From assembly GCA_013368325.1 (NCBI GenBank), contig JAACJK010000061.1:558001-622000 (forward strand): a stretch of 64,000 bases of DNA, written 5' to 3'. Position numbers and translations under genes: made by a program. The stretch comes from Ephemerocybe angulata. Its lineage: Eukaryota > Basidiomycota > Agaricomycetes > Agaricales > Psathyrellaceae. Below the pieces are notes generated by a model. The model saw only the letters and a program-made list of their open reading frames with translations, ran no database searches and was not told the origin of the DNA. Position 1 is the first letter of the stretch, and each line of letters begins with the position of its first letter. This document shows, in pieces, positions 33,023 to 44,761 of this stretch.

Positions 33023-34161
33023 TTACAAGATAATTTCGCCCTCTTCGAGTTCAGGCTTAGGGGGCCTAGGGGACCTCGGAATATGCCAGTGCTGGTTGGC
33101 GTGTAACATAAGGAATTTATCAAGGAAACAGGTTACGACAAGGCGTCGGCCGCCGGTGGCACGCGTACCGCAGTGACCGAGTAAGTTGGTCATTGCCCCC
33201 ATGATGTCACCAGGGCGTACTGGGATTGGTGCACCTAGGTTGGGGGAGAAGAAGTACCCCCCGGAATACGATCCCTCAAGGGCGAACGGGACCATGAAGG
33301 TCAAGAAATTTCGGGTGTCGTGGAAGTCGAGGTGAAGCTTCTCACTTGAACCTTCCTTGACGGCAAATGCGGAAAAAGCGCCGAGAAAGTTGATATATCG
33401 CCACTTCCCGGAGGGATCGTCGAGATTGGCTTGGACGTATGCGTGAGCCCTGGTCATCCAAAGGTTAGAAAGAGCGGCTTATGTTCCCGGGAACACTCAC
33501 CGTTCAAGCTTAGGGATAAGACTGGGCGAGTGAATCTGGATAATTCGCTTGATGATCGGCGCGAGATGCTGTGCGACAAGATGGCAGAGCTCATCCGTTG
33601 CCGCCTGGACCTCCGGCGACGACTTTCTCTGGTATGTATCCTTGGTGATGTAGGGCACCCCGGAGTAGTGACTCCAAATGCCGAGGTGTGCTGCGCCAGT
33701 GACAGACCGGTTGCCGTCTTTCGAGCATTCAGTTTTCACCCCGCCCAGAGCCACCAAACGAAGCCACTGATTCCCAATGAGATCCTGGACTTCGAGAGGA
33801 ACGATGGCACTGAGGCGGATCGCGTACACCTCGGGATGCTCTGGGTCTCTCTTCATGACGTCCCGTGATACGGGGAATCGGATGAGTCCAGTCTCAGACC
33901 GAGGGGGTAGTTTCGTGGCCCCGGTTGTAGAGTTGTATACACCGGGAAAATTTCGACGAGTCACGGTGCGGACTTTCGACGCATGCAAAGCGCCGTCGTA
34001 CTCGGTCGGCTCCCTTGACAGCTCGACTTTGACTATTCTATCGGTGAGACTTGTGACTATGCAGTAAAAAGGGAATACAGACCATTGCCTTCCTTTTTCC
34101 ACAGCCATTTCGAGCGTTTCGCATCGACGATTTCGGGTTTCTTCGCCCCACGCTTTGGCAT
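33023..34161 (-). CDS. 2-oxoglutarate/Fe(II) oxygenase-like protein, 345 aa, three exons
   Basis: Exons (minus): 34161-34083, 34032-33501, 33449-33023; introns 50 and 51 nt, GT-AG, frames join. The start is the ATG opening MPKRGAKKPEIVDAKRSKW, a basic head. The C-terminal third has the double-stranded beta-helix signature: H243-x-D245 in KLHLDFHDTRN, GGYFFSPNLG, PVRPGDIMG, H296 in LLGHCG, and R305/R306 in GGRRLVVTCFLD, i.e. the two His, the Asp and the basic 2OG-binding residue in order. The pattern resembles basidiomycete proteins of the TET/JBP oxygenase superfamily, some of which oxidise 5-methylcytosine and travel with transposons. I see no CxxC or Cys-rich insert, so DNA as substrate is inference; a different hydroxylase is possible. 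Confidence 0.8.
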
Positions 34162-34344
34162 TGGTGGTATGTGTCGTGGGGGTCGACGGGAAGAAAGGAA
34201 AGACTGGCGCAAGACTGGCGAAGTCAAGAATTAAAGTTCCCGCTGCCCATCAAAAACGGATCAAAGTGCGCTTATGTCGGCGTTGCCATCGCCAGCGCAA
34301 CCTTCATTGCTCCTACCACCATTGACTATGCGCATTCCGCCGGC

Positions 34345-34720
34345 TGAGGGTACGAGGACGCTGCCCTGGGATTAGCACCTCGCGAAGACACCCAAAATGC
34401 CAACGCATTCGATATTGGAACGGGTTCGACCGAACCGACCGGCGACAACGCGTAAGGGGTACGAGGACGCGGCCCTGGGCTAGCACCTTGTGAAGACATA
34501 CCTCGAACGCCAACGCCGGAATGAACTCGCCAATGACGCGTAAGAGGTACGAGGACGCGGCCCTGGGCTAGCACCTTGTGAAGACATACCTCGAACGCCG
34601 ACGCCGGAATGAAACCGAACCCATCGCCGATACGAGGTATGAGGACGCTGCCCTGGGCTAGCACCTCATGAAAATACCTCGACCGCTGACGCATTGGCAA
34701 TCGGAATGGAGGTAAATACA
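34345..34720. repeat. Four degenerate tandem units of about 90-108 bp
   Basis: GAGGTACGAGGACGC-GCCC followed by TGGGCTAGCACCT begins near 34345, 34453, 34546 and 34636; the rest of each unit (CATACCTCGAACGCC-ACGCC) is similar. The first and last are the most diverged. Confidence 0.8.
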
Positions 34721-36031
34721 CGGCAGTGCTGGGACTTGGAAGGTACGCGTCGATTGACGATGGCATTGGTACTTCCATGCTAACCCTATCTCATGTAGGA
34801 ATGACGCCTATCCACGCCCTAACCCGCCCGTGACATTCCCCGCTACACCACCATCCACACCTTCCCTACCGACGTCGTTCCCGGCCGCTCCCATCATACG
34901 GCCCATAAACCATCCCCAACCGCCGCTCGCTCAAGTTGTAGGGGTCCTTCTGCATCCCTGCTCGCGTTCCTCCGAGCTGCCGCTTTCACGCTCGCCGATG
35001 CCACGCACACCTTTGCGTCCCACTCATGGCCGAATCGTCGCTCGCTCACGTCGTCGATGTCATCCCTCCTCGCATCGATCACGTCGGCTAAGCATCTCCC
35101 GCTCCCTTCACTCGTCCCCAACGCATCCGTGTCCCGCACCCTCGACCAATTTCGCCACTCGGTCCCTTTGTACTCGCCTCGTCTCCATCTGATTTACTCG
35201 GGGCGGGTATCGTGCCCAATGGATTCAGCCGCTCTGGCTCTCGCTCACCTCGTCCCCTCCATTCGCTGCCTGCGTAACACCACCACCGCCTTTCCTCCCG
35301 TCGCTCCCCCTCTACCGCAACGTTCACGCACTCCGCCCAAGAATCGTCTGATCGTGTCACGTATGCCTTCCCCGCTCGCTTATCGGCCGCGCGGATCCTC
35401 GGTCTACTCGTTCGTGTCGGCTTACAGGTACGTGTACCATTCAAGTTCGTTCGAGTCTTCATTTTACTCATCATGTCTCTCTTCGCCATCGCCTCGATCC
35501 AGCTTCGTTCCACCCCACTTTCTCTACAAACCGACCTCGTTCGCCATCGCTTTTCACTGCGACCTTCTTCTTAACCTGACGTCACCGTCCGACTTCAACT
35601 TCACCATACTCACCGTGTGCAGGAAAATCCCTCGGGTACTCGACATCCGCCGTCGATTCGACCTCGACAACACCGCTCGCCGGTGGGATGCAAGATGCGC
35701 AGACCCCGCCCGCGCTCGCTGGCTCCCCACCGATGACACTTAGCTTCGGTGGACTCGGCTCGTCGTTCGCCGCTGCCGCCCCGCCTGCCAAAATCACGAT
35801 CGTGTGCGATCTGCCCACCTGCTGCCAAGCATGCGGCACATCATCACCGACTCGATGCTGCTCGACCCCTCGCCCCCGTCCGACTCCATTTCGTCCACCG
35901 ATCCGCTCTCCTCTTCGATCTCGATTTGACTTCATTCAGCCCATCCCCTCCTTGCTCGTGCCACACCACCATTCATCTCTTCACCCGATCCCACTTTACT
36001 ATCCGCCGCATTCACCCACGGTTCGCCACCC
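34721..36031. other. No recognised gene
   Basis: C/T-rich with many CTCGC and GTCG words; open frames up to 228 codons (35057-35743) have no domain. It could hide the more decayed N-terminal part of the histidine kinase that follows. Confidence 0.4.
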
Positions 36032-36397
36032 CAGGTCCGATCCACTGCCAAAGTCACAAAGGCCATCGCCCTCGGCGAAGTCTCAAATCGAAGTTGACGC
36101 CCGCCGCGAAATTCTCGATCTGAAGAACATAATCAACGGAATGGTCGTCCGACTCTGCTCACTCGCTCACTCGCCGCCGAAGTCACTCACGTAACACTAG
36201 AAGCCGGATCGCAAGGGAAGCGAGGAGGGCAAGCGCACGTACCGAACATCGAGGGGTCTGGTTCGAGCTCGTCAAAAACACCAATCACATGTGTTCGTCG
36301 CTCAACGACCAGGTGCGCTCGATCGCGATGGTGAAGACTGCCGTTGCATGGGGTGCCTTGACTCGGAAGATTACGATTCGGGTGGAGGGAGAGTACG
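36032..36397 (+). pseudogene. HAMP-repeat scrap of a group III (Nik1/Os-1-type) histidine kinase
   Basis: Successive pieces QVRSTAKVTKAIALGEV, IEVDARREILDLKNIINGMVV, AAEVTHVTLEAGSQGK, GGQAHVPNIEG, VWFELVKNTNHMCSSLNDQ and VRSIAMVKTAVAWGALT match the tandem HAMP linkers of fungal osmosensing hybrid kinases (consensus QVRSIAKVTKAVALGDL, EILDLKNTIN-MV, EVTRVALEVGTQGKLGGQA). The frame shifts before IEVDAR, before AAEVTH and after NIEG (one base). No H-box, ATPase or receiver domain is present. The fragment ends about where the tetraspanin frame opens. Confidence 0.82.
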
Positions 36398-37851
36398 TTG
36401 AAGGGCCCTTGCTCACCTTGTTCTTGCGCCAGTCGTCCCTCTCGTTCACGTCGTCCACGTCTCCCTTGCTTGCGTCATCTACGCCCACAACGCTCCCGTC
36501 GTTCCCGCTCAACCGAGCCATTCGTCGTCGACGCCCTCCCCCTCTCGCGTCACCTACCCCTTCACTGCTCACGTCGTCGTTCGGCGCTGGCGAGTCTGCC
36601 GAGCGGCGGCAGCAGCGTGTCGCTGAGCGTCAACTATCTGCCGTCGAAGTTCAGTTCTGGGATGCTCAGCCTCGAGGCGCGGGAGGGCGCGAGGCGGAGG
36701 CGGGGTGGGGGGATTAAGGGTGGGGTAGTGGGGGGCGTGCGGATTCCGAAGATGGGTGGGGGAAGGGAGGCGTTTGGGCGCGACCAGGCGCGGATGGCGG
36801 GGGAGGACGACGAGGATGAGGACGATGAGTTTCGGGGCGTGGACACGAGTGGGGAGACGGCGTCGTCGGGGCATTCGTATTTGTTTTGGAAGAAGAATCC
36901 GGAGGTGAAGAGGGAGAGTCGGGGCAGCACGCTGCTCGCGGCGCTGCCGAGGAAGAAGATGCGGTGGAACAGGTTCAAGTGGACGTTGTGCGTTTCGAAT
37001 ACGCTGCTGTCGCTGTATAGCGTCGTGGCGCTTGTGGTGTGTTTGTTGGTGTGGTTCGATGCGTGGACTCGTGCGGATATCGTGCGGGTGGGGAACACGA
37101 CGGAGCTCGTGATCTCGACGGTCGCGAGTCTCCTCGGGCTGTTCACGAGCCTCATCGGCTGGGCGGGCCTGTTGATGAACAACCGTATGTTCCTGGCGAT
37201 CTACACGTTTTTGTTCTGGGTCACCTTCGCCTTCCTCGTCGTGCCCGGGTACCTCACCTACAAGAAGCGGGTGTTCAACCTCGAGGGCAAGATCAACGCG
37301 CAGTGGTCGCGGTCCCTCGGTGCCTCCGGCTGGCTGCGCATCCAGGACCAGCTGGGGTGTTGTGGGTACTACAGCCCGTACGTGGAGGCGACGATCAGCC
37401 AGACGTGCTATTCGAGGAGCATACTGCCGGAGTGCAAGAAGACGTATATTGAGTATGAGGATGGGATTTTGAAGAAGTGGTATATTGCGATGTTTGCGCT
37501 GGTGCCGGTGCATGTGGGGGTTATGGTGGCGGGGTTGTTGTGCTCGAATCATGTTACGTATCGGTTTGGGAAGGGGATGATGCCGAAGGCGTATCGGTTG
37601 AGTTTGGGGAGTATGGGGGTTATTATGGATCAGTATGCTCAGTGCGTCGAATTCCTCTCTTTCCTACTACGGCAGTCGTTGACATGAATGTTTACTTTTT
37701 TTATAGTCAGCTTGCGGAACAGTATGGCAACGAAGTCGCGACGGATATTATCACGAGGAGCAAGTCGAGCACGCAGCTGGGCTCGCAGCTCGACGTCGTT
37801 CCCAAGGTGCCGTATTTGGGCATAGGCCGTCGAGCACGGGGACGAGTATGA
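36398..37851 (+). CDS. Fungal Tsp2-like tetraspanin, ends possibly frameshifted
   Basis: Open from 36398 with no in-frame ATG until 36662; the conserved LSVNYLPSKFSSGML head lies before that ATG, so the true start is upstream and unresolved. Exon 1 ends at 37641, exon 2 is 37707-37851. Four hydrophobic segments: WTLCVSNTLLSLYSVVALVV, LVISTVASLLGLFTSL, FLAIYTFLFWVTFAFLVV, and WYIAMFALVPVHVGVMVAGL. The large loop has the diagnostic QLGCCGYYSP, then C at SQTCY and C at LPECK. A plasma-membrane organiser by family. Oddities: a Ser/Pro-rich head (PTPSLLTSSFGAG) is in another frame, and just past the join the natural-looking tail STGTSMTKIEPYSPTK sits one frame off the stop-terminated GRRARGRV. It is either a recent pseudogene or carries sequencing indels. 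Confidence 0.82.
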
Positions 37852-39580
37852 CCAAGATCGAGCCGTATTCGCCGACGAAGTGATCGGGCGAGCGAAGGGC
37901 GAGGGAGGGATCTAGGGAGGGAGCGAAGGGGAGGGATCGACGCCTCGGGTCCGACTGGTTGACGGATGGACCGACGTCCTTCTTGGATGATGGTGGCTGG
38001 ATGGGTTGACGTTGGGACCAACTTCGCTGCTTCTGGTGGTTCTTTGATCTGGACGGCGGCGATCTGGGCGGGCTTTGCAAGACTTGGTGCCCCTTTCTTC
38101 GTGTTCGTTCGTTCATGGTCCGCTCCGTATATTCATTGGAATGGTTTCTTGGATATAATACATACCTAACGCCTCCCCTTTCTCATTTACCTGTGATCTC
38201 CTTACGCGTCCGCGAGTCCTGACTACCTTTTCACTTCCAAGTTTCCACATCCATTTCCGCATCCTCTTCTCCTTCGACTTCCGCTTCTACGTCTACGTCT
38301 AGGTCGACTTCTACTTCCTTTCCCCGCCACGCTTCCGAACTCGAAACCGAACTTCTTACTTCAAGTTGACCTTCTCCCGATCCGATCCCTTTCCTCACAT
38401 TCACGCCCGCCATCTTAGACTCATTCACGAAGTTGTTGGTTATCCTTGCCTGGACACTCACTTCCCCTTCCCTTCTGTGTCTCCCTTCTTATGAACCTTT
38501 CTGAATCTTTCATTTCTTTCCTCTTCATTGACGATGATGACAAACGAACGACCTGGACTTTTTTCACTTATCTACATAATCACGACGGCGGCGGCCGCAT
38601 TATACAGTCACCCGCACGCCTAGCTCATACATACAGTACATATCATCTGTAGCCCAAGCTTCAAGTTCGAGCAGCACGCTTTCTTCTTTTCGATGCAGAG
38701 ACAGTTTCGAGTAGTCTAATTCTTTAAGCTTACCGTACCCATCCCTTACCAGTAGCATTGCATGGACTTGTGACAGACATTGTTAGCAACGTTCTATAGA
38801 GTTCTGACAACCATACATTCATTCATCCACTCATTCTTTTTACATCAAATGGACGAATATGCAAGTGGCTCTCTTTTTTTCCCTTTCCCTTTCTCTTGCC
38901 TTTTCTTTCTTTTCTCGCCCACTAAACTACAACGACAAACCAAACACGGGCTTTCGAGGTTGAATCGATGGGCCTCTAATCTGCTATCTTCGTGTGTTGC
39001 TTGGTACTGGGATGGGTGGGAAAGGCGCTCGAATTGTGTGTGTGGGTGTACGAGATCTCCGCGTCGTTGTGCGGTGTGTACGGGCGAGGGTGGAAGGCGA
39101 TAACCAGCACTGCGCAGTATGCGCTGAGCGCTGGTGTTCGGTCGGTGTCTGTCGTACATCGAAGGCTATCGAAGGTCGAGAGAACGTAATCTGTATCCGT
39201 TATTTCGGTGCTTTCATTATGGCGTAGTAAATTACTGACATGGGATGACGAAAGGGCTTCTGTGACTCTGTGAGTACCTGTGAGTGTTATGATCCGTGTG
39301 CAGCGCAACGGGCCACCGGGTCGACTAGAGCCCTGATGGAGAGGGGATGGAGCGGCCCCACTGTTGGGCGCTTATGGGCGGTTAAGTGACGTCATGGCGC
39401 TTGATGGATGGCCTCCTCCAATGTCGCGTGCTCACCACTCCCTCTACGGCACAAACGACGCAGCCTCAGACACAGTATTATCGCCCATACCCCTACACAT
39501 ATGCCCAAGTGCCACTAGGTATGTAAGAGGCGTCGGACAACGTCATTGGGGCGCATACGTAAAGGGCGCGAGAGGGGTAA
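37852..39580. other. No recognised gene
   Basis: A minus-strand 38231-38461 frame begins at a GTG that is also a splice-donor-like GTGAGT and ends in acidic VDLDVDVEAEVEGEEDAE; it could be a terminal exon of something lost. GGGCGCTTA is at 39366. Otherwise nothing. Confidence 0.35.
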
Positions 39581-39590
39581 ATATATAAGA
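39581..39590 (+). promoter_or_regulatory. TATA box of the CsbD-like gene
   Basis: ATATATAAGA about 120 bases before the ATG at 39703, followed by a CT/CA-rich leader with ACCAACCAACC, typical of highly expressed fungal genes. Confidence 0.5.
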
Positions 39591-39702
39591 CGGTTGTGGA
39601 TGGTGGAGGAGGGGCATCAGTCGTTCATTGACACTCATACCACTCAAACCAACCAACCAACCAACTCAAACTTCTCTTACCACCAAATTTACTATCATAA
39701 AC

Positions 39703-40135
39703 ATGTCGTCCCCAAGGTAAATCCCTTTCTTTACATTGTCTGACATCAGGAGCTCTAGCTAACGCAGTGACTTGATACTCTGTAGCAAGACCTCCGGAGC
39801 TTTCCACGAAGCCAAGGGCAACGTGAAGGAGTCGATCGGAAGCACATTTGGCTCCGCCAACATGCAGCAGAAGGGCGCTGCTGAGCACCACGCGGGAGAG
39901 GCGGAGAAGAACGCTGCGCGCGCACAGGGATACGCCGAGGGTGCGGGAGACCGCGTTACGGGGAAGAAGGACCAGGTTATTGGTGCTGTTACGGGGGATC
40001 GGTCGCAGGAGGCTGCAGGTACGCATCTGGTTTTGTGAGTGGGTTTGGTTGAGCGGGATGCTGATGGGAGACATAGGCAATTTGCGACAGGAGAAGGGAG
40101 ATAAGAAGCAGGATGTGAACCGGAAGTTGTTCTGA
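39703..40135 (+). CDS. CsbD-like stress protein (Hmp1-type), 101 aa, three exons
   Basis: Exons 39703-39716, 39786-40018, 40077-40135; GT-AG introns of 69 and 58 nt, in frame. The protein is small, hydrophilic and alanine/lysine/glutamate-rich, with CsbD-type motifs AFHEAKGNVKESIGS, QGYAEGAGDRVTGKKDQVIG and ending GDKKQDVNRKLF. In fungi this family is annotated as mismatched base pair and cruciform DNA recognition protein (Hmp1 of Ustilago); bacterial CsbD is a general-stress protein. Very short first exon of 14 nt encoding MSSP plus two bases. Intact, with a good TATA; looks functional. Confidence 0.9.
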
Positions 40136-40299
40136 GTCTGAGCGATGCCGAGGTTTTGAACCTTGGAATGTAAGAGTGGTACCTCTGTTCCTGTGGCACG
40201 CACAGCTGTTGAGCATCGCTCGACCGCTTTCGCCACAGTCGTCCTCCGAGCATCGCGAACCCGAACGAATAGTTCACCGATCACTTCAGCCAGGCATTG

Positions 40300-40321
40300 C
40301 TAAGCGCCGGTGGGCGCTTAA
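40300..40321. repeat. Paired TAAGCGCC / GGCGCTTA palindrome
   Basis: CTAAGCGCCGGTGGGCGCTTAA-type inverted pair with a short spacer; same motif as 10070 and 53998. Confidence 0.85.
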
Positions 40322-43300
40322 GGTCTCACAGGTACTTTTCAACCTTGGCTACCAGGTCGTCATGTACCTTGGTCTTACCGCGCCAGGGGACCTATGACGG
40401 AGACTCTGAGTATGACAGCATGAGCGCGACGGGTGTAAGCCAAACCGGGTTATGAGGCGAGGTTGAGGTTATCACGACCACGGTTCACAAGTTCGATTGC
40501 GAACCCGCACGCCTTGTAAGATGGCAGGAGTAAGGGAGGAAGGACTGCAAGAGGTGGAAACCAGAGGAGAGGGAGTTTGAAGGAGAGTGGCACCTGGATG
40601 TGGTAGACGGGCGTCTGTGATCGTGCGCGTGTTCGTGTGCGATGTCGTTTTGGGTTCTTGGGCATTATCTCCGACCTATTCGTTCTGTCTGATTTGTGGC
40701 TTCACTTGTGTTTGGTTTGTTTTTGTGTTTTCGTTCGTCGGTCGTTCGTGTCTTGAGTTCGCGGCATTTTGCCATCTTGTGTGACCTTTTTGCCCTTTCT
40801 TCACCCTCCAACTTTCATCTCCCATTCTCCCTTCCGGAGCCTAGGGTGTTGACGCAGGCGCTGCAGGCCGATGGGTAGATCAGCCTGGAATACGACGATA
40901 CTGATGGTGGTGAAGATCACAATGCACTGAAGGCTGATCAAAGTATCCATTTGAATGGTCGCATAGCCTTGAGGTTCGACAGAGCGCGGATCGGGAGTGC
41001 GATTAGGGATGCATTTGCAAGGAGACCAGCTAGTTCATTGATTTGAACATCTTAAATTGAATACAGTACCTTTCGATTGATGAAATGAATAGACGTACCG
41101 ATCCCTGGATAATAGACACCCGAAATGGGTGTGAAGCACATCGTGCGCGTATCGTACCCCTGGGGGCGGCTTCCAAGCCGTAAAGTCCGAGGCGGTGCGT
41201 CGGGTGCTGAGGGGGGAATATGCATGCGTTCCCGAATGCCAGACTCAGGTGAGCCTGTGGGTGTTCTTTAGCAAACATTGATGAATCGAATTGGGTCAGG
41301 GTAGTCATCAAATTGTTGTCTATGAAACGACCATACCGATGAAGAACCATCCCTTACGATAAGTCACGGTGGCGGTGGCCGCGGGTACAAGGGGAGAGGG
41401 AAGGGAGGTGAAACTCAGCAGAAAGAAAGCTTAGGGACATTTTTTTCGACAGCTACACACCCAAAATACGCCTAAACATACCCAATTTGAAATCAAAAGT
41501 GCGGCGATGCCAGCTTCACCAAGTGAATGAGGGGTTCGATCAGTGTGCTAATCGAGTTGAGCACGCCCTACTACCTAGCTCATCTTAGACACAGTCTTCA
41601 CACAGACTAGGCTCCATTAGGCAATCTCTCGAACTGTATGAACACTCTATCACACAGGAAGCCATATGGCCTCTGTGGCTAAGACTCCAGCGGAGTAAAT
41701 AGAGGCCATGCGTTGTGCCAGGAAACGAGCATCCGTGCCGGCATTTAGGCGCCCAGACCAGCGCTTAACCCGATTCTCAATCACCAAGCCGTATTACCAC
41801 TTGTGTAGCTATATGGAATCATTACTAGAGGTACAGGCATATGGCACTATCGAGCAAAGCTTCGTCGCGCTTCCCTCCTCCCTTCCATTTCGCGGGAGGA
41901 CAGTATTTTCTCATCCGGCGAGAACACAGACATGCGTGCCGTGCACCTCTAAAGTATACCAGAAACCACATAACTCTTCGCTTAAACGTGCCCCAGTCGT
42001 GGTACGTGAGCTTTTGGACGTAAACGCCTTTGGCCCTATACGTCCGTTTACGACTCTCCGATTGCTTCAGTCGTCCTTCCGTCGAAAATTGTCTGCGAGC
42101 TAAAACTCTCCTCCACACAAACAGAGGACACACTGGGGCTCATATGGGTCATGGATACTTCACCCTGCCATACTGCCGATTGTCTCGGGAAGTAAATCCT
42201 GGGCGCGTGTACCGGCGAAGTTACTATTCGAACTCCCCTGTCGACAGTGCGCAGGCAGTGGATTGGTTGAGCCCTCGATACAGTCTCAGGCACGGCACAT
42301 ACCCACGCCTCTCGCAACTCTTTTCAGGTATCCATATCGTAGTATGTTATAGGATGATGTGAAGGATGGGCAGCCTAGTAGGCGAGTATGGTTTGGGCAA
42401 CGAGAACGATTGGTTATGAGAAGGCGAGTGTGTGTGTCGAGAGCAGGCAGTTGAAGGTCTAGATAAATGACAGGAGTCATTCGAGGCCAGCGGACGAGCG
42501 AACGAGAACCTGGTGTATCGATAAAAATGAAGAACGCCGGGCGAAAAGTGAGAAGAAGCCAATACAATGGCAGCGGTTCTACCGCGCAGTCGTCTGCGCG
42601 AGGCCTAGACTCGACTTTGAGCACTCGAGGGCCTTGGTGGCGACATCCGGAGAGGATGTACGAAAGGAGGGACGAAGGTGAGGGAATTGAACCAGCGAAA
42701 CGAAAGTAGGGAAGTGAATAAGAGTGAACTGAAGGCGGGAGCGGTGAACAAAAGGATGAACGAAGGCGAAGGGAGCGCGAGATGGACAGGCAGGAAAGGA
42801 AAAGCGGAGAGCCGCAGCGAAGAGGCAAGACGAGGTGAGCGGGTGAGGACGTCGAGCACCGAGAGTCACGACAGACGTCGGTAGAACGGAGAAGGCGCGC
42901 AGGGAAGCAAGATTTAGCGGTTGCGTCACGCGTGCGAGGAGGGCCGAGGTAAGTACCGAACGAACGACCGAGGAGAGAGGACGTCGAGCACCAACTTGTA
43001 AGTAAAATTTGAATAGACTGCATTCCTATGAGGAACCCGGGTGCGCAGCTTTATTTGTCGGCTTAAGGGGTTCATTCGCACGAGTCCGTCATCCCAGTTT
43101 TTCTTCAATCTCTGCAGATCTACAATGTATTTTGTACAGCATTACAGACCCAGCACTGCAGACCATACATTGGCTTTAAATATTGAAAACGAGCCTACTC
43201 TACTTACATGCATTGAAATGTTCATCCCGGAGTGCAGCTGAAGTGCGACCCTTTGCATCTAATCTCCTAGATGCATATTTCCGCAGTCTCCACTCATAAA

Positions 43301-43469
43301 CACAACTCCATCTAACTACATCCGAGTCCTGAACCGAACACAGCAAAAGAAAAGTATAGCACTGCAATCATAATCCTGAGCGAGCGCCAATCACCCGACA
43401 AGCGCAAACATATTTCTAAGATACAGAAACATCACTGATCGGTACTCAAGACCGCAAATCCTACCATCT
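40322..43469. other. No recognised gene
   Basis: 42480-42960 is purine-rich with GAACGAA words as in the expanded kinase intron. 41746-41770 holds a TAGGCGCC...GCGCTTAA pair. Frames up to 245 codons on the minus strand (42286-43023) have no domain. Confidence 0.4.
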
Positions 43470-43725
43470 AGCGTGACCCTGCAGGCAGAAGGCTCAACGG
43501 CGCGGTAGGCGCGTCCTTGGAACCGCCGCAGGGGGGTGAAAGGGTGGCGACATGTGAAACATTGCGAGAATTCGACCGATCCACAGGAAATGAAACGACA
43601 ATGGATGGCACACAGATATGCAGTCCAAGGGATACTCCAATGCACCAAGCCAACACCAGGACATGGTGTAGGTGTACAGGTCAGGAGAAATGCGAGCAAC
43701 GAACTAACGATCTGGCTGAATAAAA
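43470..43725. repeat. Dispersed repeat, copy 2 (partner 32655-32945)
   Basis: See partner. This copy runs straight into the TAAAA microsatellite at CTGGCTGAATAAAAT. Confidence 0.65.
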
Positions 43726-43854
43726 TAAAATAAAATAAAATAAATAAAATAAAATAAAATAAAATAAATAAAATAAAATAAAATAAAATAAAATAAAATA
43801 AAATAAAATAAAATAAAATAAAATAAAATAAAATAAAATAAAATAAAATAAAAA
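43719..43854. repeat. (TAAAA)n microsatellite, about 136 bp
   Basis: Pure TAAAA pentamers interrupted by two TAAA units (around 43741 and 43766). It resembles a poly-A-like tail end of the adjoining dispersed repeat. The long FYFIL-repeat frame on the minus strand is only its translation. Confidence 0.95.
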
Positions 43855-44761
43855 GACCTCGCGTGCTGGTACTCAGACCACATAAGAGGGAAATCTGTGC
43901 AAACACTGATAGGTGTTTATCCATCTTAAACGGATGTCCCTGTCCATCGTCTCTATCAGGTATAAAACCACTGCTTTGCACCATCGAGGACGGTTGCCGT
44001 AAACAGGGAGGAAAAGCCGTGCAAAGTCTATGTCGTTACGTTGTCGATCTTGAATCGACTAAAATGTTGATCTCGGTGCAGGTGTTCTTGGACCAAGTCT
44101 CAAGATACATGTGATATAGGCAAATAGAGATGGGAAACACGGATTCGCGGAGGGCTTCATATTATAATTCGGGTTTTTATTTGATTTCTTTCTACCCTAT
44201 GTTGCCCGTATTATCCAGTCGACTTGTGCCTGGGTCTGTCCAGATGTCGATGACCGTAAACGCCGTCATAGAAAAGACCAAGGCGCCAATTCGTGCACGG
44301 TATAGGGATATTTGGCGCCCGATGGATCTGGCGGTCCGGCGTATATGACACGTACATGTGCTTAAGCGCTGGCCAAACGTTTCACCTCAGGACCCGTACC
44401 AAGCGATTGCGATGATAGAACGTGGTCCGGGCCTTTGAGTCATGCAGCCATGGGACTTAGGCTGTGCGAGGGCATGCGGGCGAGCCCAAGGCGAGCCAGG
44501 TGCCGCCGCACGTTGGTTTTCATCTATAGCAGCACTCTGTAGAGTAGCTTCCCCGGTTTTCCCCATCGTCGCACTTCACTTTCATACGTAGTTCTACCCT
44601 CCGTCCCTGCACTGGATCATTCCCCCAGAATTTCACACTGCATACTCCTGCGGCGCCTGTTCGTTCCGGTTTTCATTCTACGTTACGACCTCTTGTTCCC
44701 TCCCTCGCTTTACGCTTCCGCGCCATCGTCAGAGCCTTGAGCTGTTACTAACGCCACCACA
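43855..44761. other. No secure gene
   Basis: From about 44590 the plus strand may hold a badly decayed importin N-terminal piece (LLRRLFV...), too weak to annotate. TAAGCGCTGG at 44363. Confidence 0.35.

Noticed and set aside
36569..37552. 327-codon minus-strand open frame
   Set aside because: Antisense of the GC-rich tetraspanin coding sequence; Arg/His/Pro-rich composition typical of a shadow.
43391..43984. 197-codon minus frame with FYFIL repeats, membrane-protein-like
   Set aside because: It is the translation of the TAAAA microsatellite.
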